A DNA stretch of 64,000 bases from Glandiceps talaboti (taxonomy: Eukaryota > Hemichordata > Enteropneusta > Spengelidae), in assembly GCF_964340395.1 (NCBI RefSeq), contig NC_135551.1, positions 23,024,503-23,088,502 on the forward strand, given 5' to 3'. The translations under genes were made by a program, and so were the position numbers. Below the pieces are notes generated by a model. The model worked only from the letters and a program-made list of their open reading frames with translations, was not told the origin of the DNA and did not search any database. Positions 61,701-64,000 of the stretch are shown piece after piece (the first letter of the stretch is position 1; the number at the start of each line of letters is the position of its first letter).

Positions 61701-63135
61701 ATATATTACAAAAAGCTGACAAACAATGTGTAAATAGTTGCTGTTAATAACAAAAATGATTTTTTAATTTTTTAAAAACAATAACGCCTATTTCCAAGAC
61801 AGAAGAGAACTTGGGTATTGATTGTAAATCTTCCAATGTGAACATGAAAAGTAAAATTCACAAAAGTTGTTTAATTAATCAAGTAATCCAATAATTTTTT
61901 GTAATTGTCTTTTTTTGTTGCTCAGTATGGAGGAACCCCTCTCCATCTTGCCTGTGTCAAAGGTCACATGGGAGTAGTGAAAGCTTTATTTGAACGCAAG
62001 GTTGACATCAATGCCAAGGCTGACATGGTAAGTATGATGGATTGCGTCCAACATTACTGGTACACACTTCCTAGTAGTTACTTGAGCTTAAATTTTGTGA
62101 TTTCTTTCACTTTTTTAAAAGTTTGAAAATAGATGCAAATATGGGATCATAACTGTACCTTAATTCCTTCCTTTACAAAATCTTATATATAGTTATGATC
62201 TGTGTTTGCTATTGCAAAATAAATGTATCAACCTTCGAATGAATAATTAAATTTTATATTGTACAATTTTTGGAATACCTTGCAGTAATGATATGATGAA
62301 AGATATTTATGTACATAAACACTTTCTTTCCCAAGGCACCAAAGTGTATTATATACCCATCCAACTAACCAAAATGTATATTCCTGTCCAACATACCAAG
62401 TAGGTGCTTAAGGAAAGCCATTGAGTAATATCTGAATGTCCTTTTGCAACTGTTCACAGTTGTAGAAACATCTGTTCACAAATATTATCGTATATTTCTT
62501 TTATCATTTTCTTTACACTTTTTTTTTTTTACAGAAAGTGGATAAGTTGTGTGGTTCCGTTTTCAATACAGTATGGCAGAAATGTACTCCTCTACACTGT
62601 GCAACATTTTGTGGTCATAAGAATATCGTTCAGTTTTTACTGCAACGTGGTGCATACGTCTACTGCCATGATAGTGAGGTGAGTTCATTGTTGTCAATGC
62701 TAAGTATCCATGAAACCTGTAATTCTGAAATGATGCCAAACTTATCTCTCAAAGTGCTGAAAAATATAATTAATTGAACTACAAATAATACAATTAAGAA
62801 TAAGACATGAAAATAACTATTTGAATTTCTTACATTCAAGTGACTTGCAATATATGCAATTGCCAAATATTGAAATGACAAACATTTAAAAATCTAATAT
62901 TCAAGTGACTTTTGCAAATAACAAAATATTCAAATAACTATTATTCAAATTATGAGAAGCGTTCAGATGACTAATATTTGAATTTCTAATATTCAAATGA
63001 CTTAATATGCAAATGCCAAATATTCAAATGACTAATATTCAAATTACAAATATGCTAATGATAATTGTGCAGTCTGGTCTTTCCAACATATCCATGGTAA
63101 CAATAATATTCACCGCCAAATAAAGTAAGTTCTAA

Positions 63136-63189
<54 letters not shown>

Positions 63190-63426
63190 AACCATCAGGG
63201 CGAGCTAACTAAGGCACTTTTCATTATTTCTCTCCATTGAACTTTTATATAGGCATGTTTGCTGGATGCATGATTGCTAGCATGATGAATTGACCTTTAT
63301 ATAACAGAATGACAGACATTTGAATTATTATTTGTTTGTTTGATGCCACAGGGTAAAACAGCGTATGATATTGCCATAGAAAAACAAAAACCAGACCTAG
63401 CTGCCATGATACTTATACAGTGTAAG
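55756..63426 (+). CDS. ankyrin-repeat protein, 5' part of gene (continues past the window)
   Basis: Coding exons: 55756-55758 (Met only), 57169-57276, 58392-58490, 59645-59743, 60276-60377, 60582-60725, 61299-61544, 61926-62027, 62535-62678, 63352-63426. All introns are phase 0 with GT-AG ends; 374 codons so far. Every exon from the second on encodes about one ankyrin repeat (TPLHLA-x(2)-GH..VV..LL..GAD.N..D pattern), about ten in all; repeat 1 (NERLLASASEGKLHVVSRLL) and the last visible one (GKTAYDIAIEKQKPDL) are capping-like variants. Three modules of exactly 82 codons follow one another: exons 60276+60582, exon 61299 alone, exons 61926+62535. Each has a ~14-residue insert before its second repeat, with QNPW in two and W in the third. 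Ankyrin repeats bind proteins; partner and location cannot be read here, and no signal peptide is present. The specific orthologue is not identified. Confidence 0.88.
56871..56902. repeat. perfect 12-bp inverted repeat
   Basis: ATGGAGGTATAA at 56871-56882 and TTATACCTCCAT at 56891-56902 with an 8-base loop, in the first ankyrin-gene intron. Confidence 0.6.
57169..57276 (+). CDS. ankyrin gene coding exon 2 (repeat 1)
   Basis: 36 codons between TTTCCTTACAG and AAT|GTAAGA: SVINERLLASASEGKLHVV then SRLLKSGRCAINYVSEN. A degenerate first ankyrin repeat acting as an N-cap. Confidence 0.85.
58392..58490 (+). CDS. ankyrin gene coding exon 3 (repeat 2)
   Basis: 33 codons between TATTTTACAG and AAG|GTAATT, one repeat: DLCTPLLKASAHGHVKVVSV then LLECGANPNLSDK. 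Confidence 0.9.
59261..59366. mobile_element. ~105-bp inverted-repeat element, same termini as 10463-10933
   Basis: Left end GTGGTGAGATCAATAGTACAATGTAGGATAA (from 59261) mirrors right end CTACATTCAACTATTGATTTTGCCCCT (to ~59364). It is a shorter member of the family seen upstream of PDHA1, now in an ankyrin-gene intron. Confidence 0.6.
59645..59743 (+). CDS. ankyrin gene coding exon 4 (repeat 3)
   Basis: 33 codons between GAATACAG and AAG|GTAAGC: TGLTPLHLACQSGHATIAVM then LLDLHADINARDK. The closest match to the ankyrin consensus in the gene. Confidence 0.95.
60276..60377 (+). CDS. ankyrin gene coding exon 5 (module A, first half)
   Basis: 34 codons between TGTCTACAG and GAG|GTAAGA: YGRTPLHLAAINGRKAVTEV then LVKREADVNVVPME. 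Confidence 0.92.
60582..60725 (+). CDS. ankyrin gene coding exon 6 (module A, second half)
   Basis: 48 codons between TTGGTTTCAG and GTG|GTAAGT. A 14-residue insert TVSKKYGNVYQNPW precedes the repeat QGLTPLHCASDWGHAGVVSV. Confidence 0.92.
61299..61544 (+). CDS. ankyrin gene coding exon 7 (module B, no internal intron)
   Basis: 82 codons between TTGACACACAG and GAG|GTGAGA. It holds both halves of a module: FGRTPLHMAAVKGHRVVTNL and, after LVGMIWGSLVQNPW, the second repeat PNCTAIQCAAYWGHQDVVLS. QNPW falls at codons 45-48, the same place as in exons 5+6, so the fusion is exact. Confidence 0.92.
61574..61745 (+). mobile_element. long-hairpin MITE family, single-arm copy
   Basis: Matches the left arm of 41502-41855: TTTAAAATGGCCTTATGGATGAG, GGTATTTATTATGGATTTATT, CCATTTTATGATAGCTG, CAATGTGAAACAACAT, ATATATTACAAAAAGCTGACAAACAATGTG. 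The second arm is missing or decayed. Confidence 0.55.
61926..62027 (+). CDS. ankyrin gene coding exon 8 (module C, first half)
   Basis: 34 codons between TTGTTGCTCAG and ATG|GTAAGT: YGGTPLHLACVKGHMGVVKA then LFERKVDINAKADM. Confidence 0.93.
62535..62678 (+). CDS. ankyrin gene coding exon 9 (module C, second half)
   Basis: 48 codons after a T-rich tract ending TACAG, to GAG|GTGAGT. The insert KVDKLCGSVFNTVW is followed by the repeat QKCTPLHCATFCGHKNIVQF. Start may be off by one base. Confidence 0.9.
63138..63189. repeat. (ATC)n microsatellite
   Basis: About 17 ATC trinucleotides inside an ankyrin-gene intron. Upstream (62,870-63,060), a TTCAAATGACTAATATTCAAAT-type ~20-bp degenerate repeat also occurs. 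Confidence 0.9.
63352..63426 (+). CDS. ankyrin gene coding exon 10
   Basis: 25 codons between GATGCCACAG and AAG|GTATGT: GKTAYDIAIEKQKPDLAAMI then LIQCK, the second half of an ankyrin repeat completing the D-S-E end of exon 9. The phase-0 donor means the gene continues beyond the window. Confidence 0.88.
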
Positions 63427-63572
63427 GTATGTACATGGTGACTATAGACCTGTCAAAGAATGGAAACAAATTTCAAACATCAATATGTAAAATTTGAGGA
63501 AGGGGTTTGTATAAAAATAAATGGAATCTTTATAATTTACAACAGTATTAGGTGTAATTCAAGTGATATGAT

Positions 63573-63936
63573 ATTTAAGTTGTCAAGATTTTGAATATGG
63601 ATGATAATTGGCTTTTATTTTAATTTTATAAAACAATTATATCGTGGCTTCCAACTTGAAAAATCAACCTGAAACAACACTGACAAGTCTTTGTTTTCAA
63701 CTCAATACATTGCAAAAAGGTAAAAAATGTGTAAAAGATTTGTGGTTGTACATACAAGAACAAAGATTTCGCACATTTATTAATCTTTTGCAATTTATTG
63801 TTTTACCAACAGGGACTTGGCATATATGTATGTTGTTTCACATTGATTTGTCAAGTAGGAAGCCATGATAAAATTGTATATAAATCCAAAATCCGAAATA
63901 AATACCCAATCTTCATATCCATATGACCACTTTAAG
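63573..63936. mobile_element. long-hairpin MITE family, copy 3
   Basis: A ~360-bp inverted repeat ending ATATCCATATGACCACTTTAA, with the interior ATTGCAAAAAGGTAAAAAATGTG on the left and CACATTTATTAATCTTTTGCAAT on the right around GTACATACAAGAACAAAG. Same architecture and end sequence as 41502-41855, more diverged. Confidence 0.65.
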
Positions 63937-64000
63937 TTTGTTTTCACTCAATATGTCCCCTACATTTATGTCTTTGTCTTTGTCTTGATCATTGCCTTAA

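Overview
The window is nuclear DNA from an animal, not a bacterium. It is AT-rich, and its genes are split into short exons by GT-AG introns. It is crowded with microsatellites (TACA, TCTG/TGTC, CT, GT, TA arrays), minisatellites and short inverted-repeat transposons, and the motif TACATGTA recurs. The coding content (mitochondrial pyruvate dehydrogenase alpha, a METTL24-family type II membrane protein, an ankyrin-repeat protein) fits a marine invertebrate. A mollusc, another spiralian or an amphioxus-like deuterostome would all fit; I cannot fix the phylum from sequence alone.

Layout. (1) 1-8.6 kb: mostly non-coding, with a 22-bp minisatellite, a 60-bp tandem repeat, a degenerate ~135-bp tandem array at 4.0-4.7 kb that looks exon-like on the minus strand, and a MITE at 3.3-3.5 kb. 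At 8.7 kb a short ATG-to-donor stretch next to a CRE palindrome may be the first exon of a minus-strand gene. (2) 9-11.1 kb: intergenic, with a tRNA-like sequence and two inverted-repeat elements. (3) 11,162-20,596 (+): a complete nine-exon gene for the pyruvate dehydrogenase E1 alpha subunit, about 405 residues, with both thiamine-diphosphate motifs and three conserved phosphoserine sites. Intron 8 is largely filled by a two-monomer minisatellite with a 269-bp higher-order repeat. (4) 20.9-24.7 kb: intergenic, with a ~170-bp CT array and a TATA-box/ATG/donor candidate at 23.9 kb. (5) 24,772-38,275 (-): a five-exon METTL24-like gene of about 373 codons, with an N-terminal signal anchor and a ~9.1-kb first intron holding very large simple-sequence arrays. 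(6) 38.6-53 kb: about 14 kb with no convincing gene; it holds a 354-bp near-perfect hairpin transposon, many tetranucleotide arrays and a possible hAT transposase scrap at 45.4 kb. (7) 55,594 to past 63,426 (+): the 5' part of an ankyrin-repeat gene. Ten coding exons are visible and the gene runs off the window. Three of its modules are each exactly 82 codons long, and one of these has no internal intron.

The three genes have no evident functional link: one is mitochondrial carbon metabolism, one is probably secretory-pathway or membrane, and one is a scaffold-type protein. The most unusual material is the ankyrin-module duplication with a lost or gained intron, the higher-order minisatellite in the PDHA1 intron, the exon-like tandem array at 4 kb, and several non-autonomous transposon families that recur within the window. 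Exon boundaries were read by eye from splice signals, reading phase and family resemblance, and have not been checked against transcripts.
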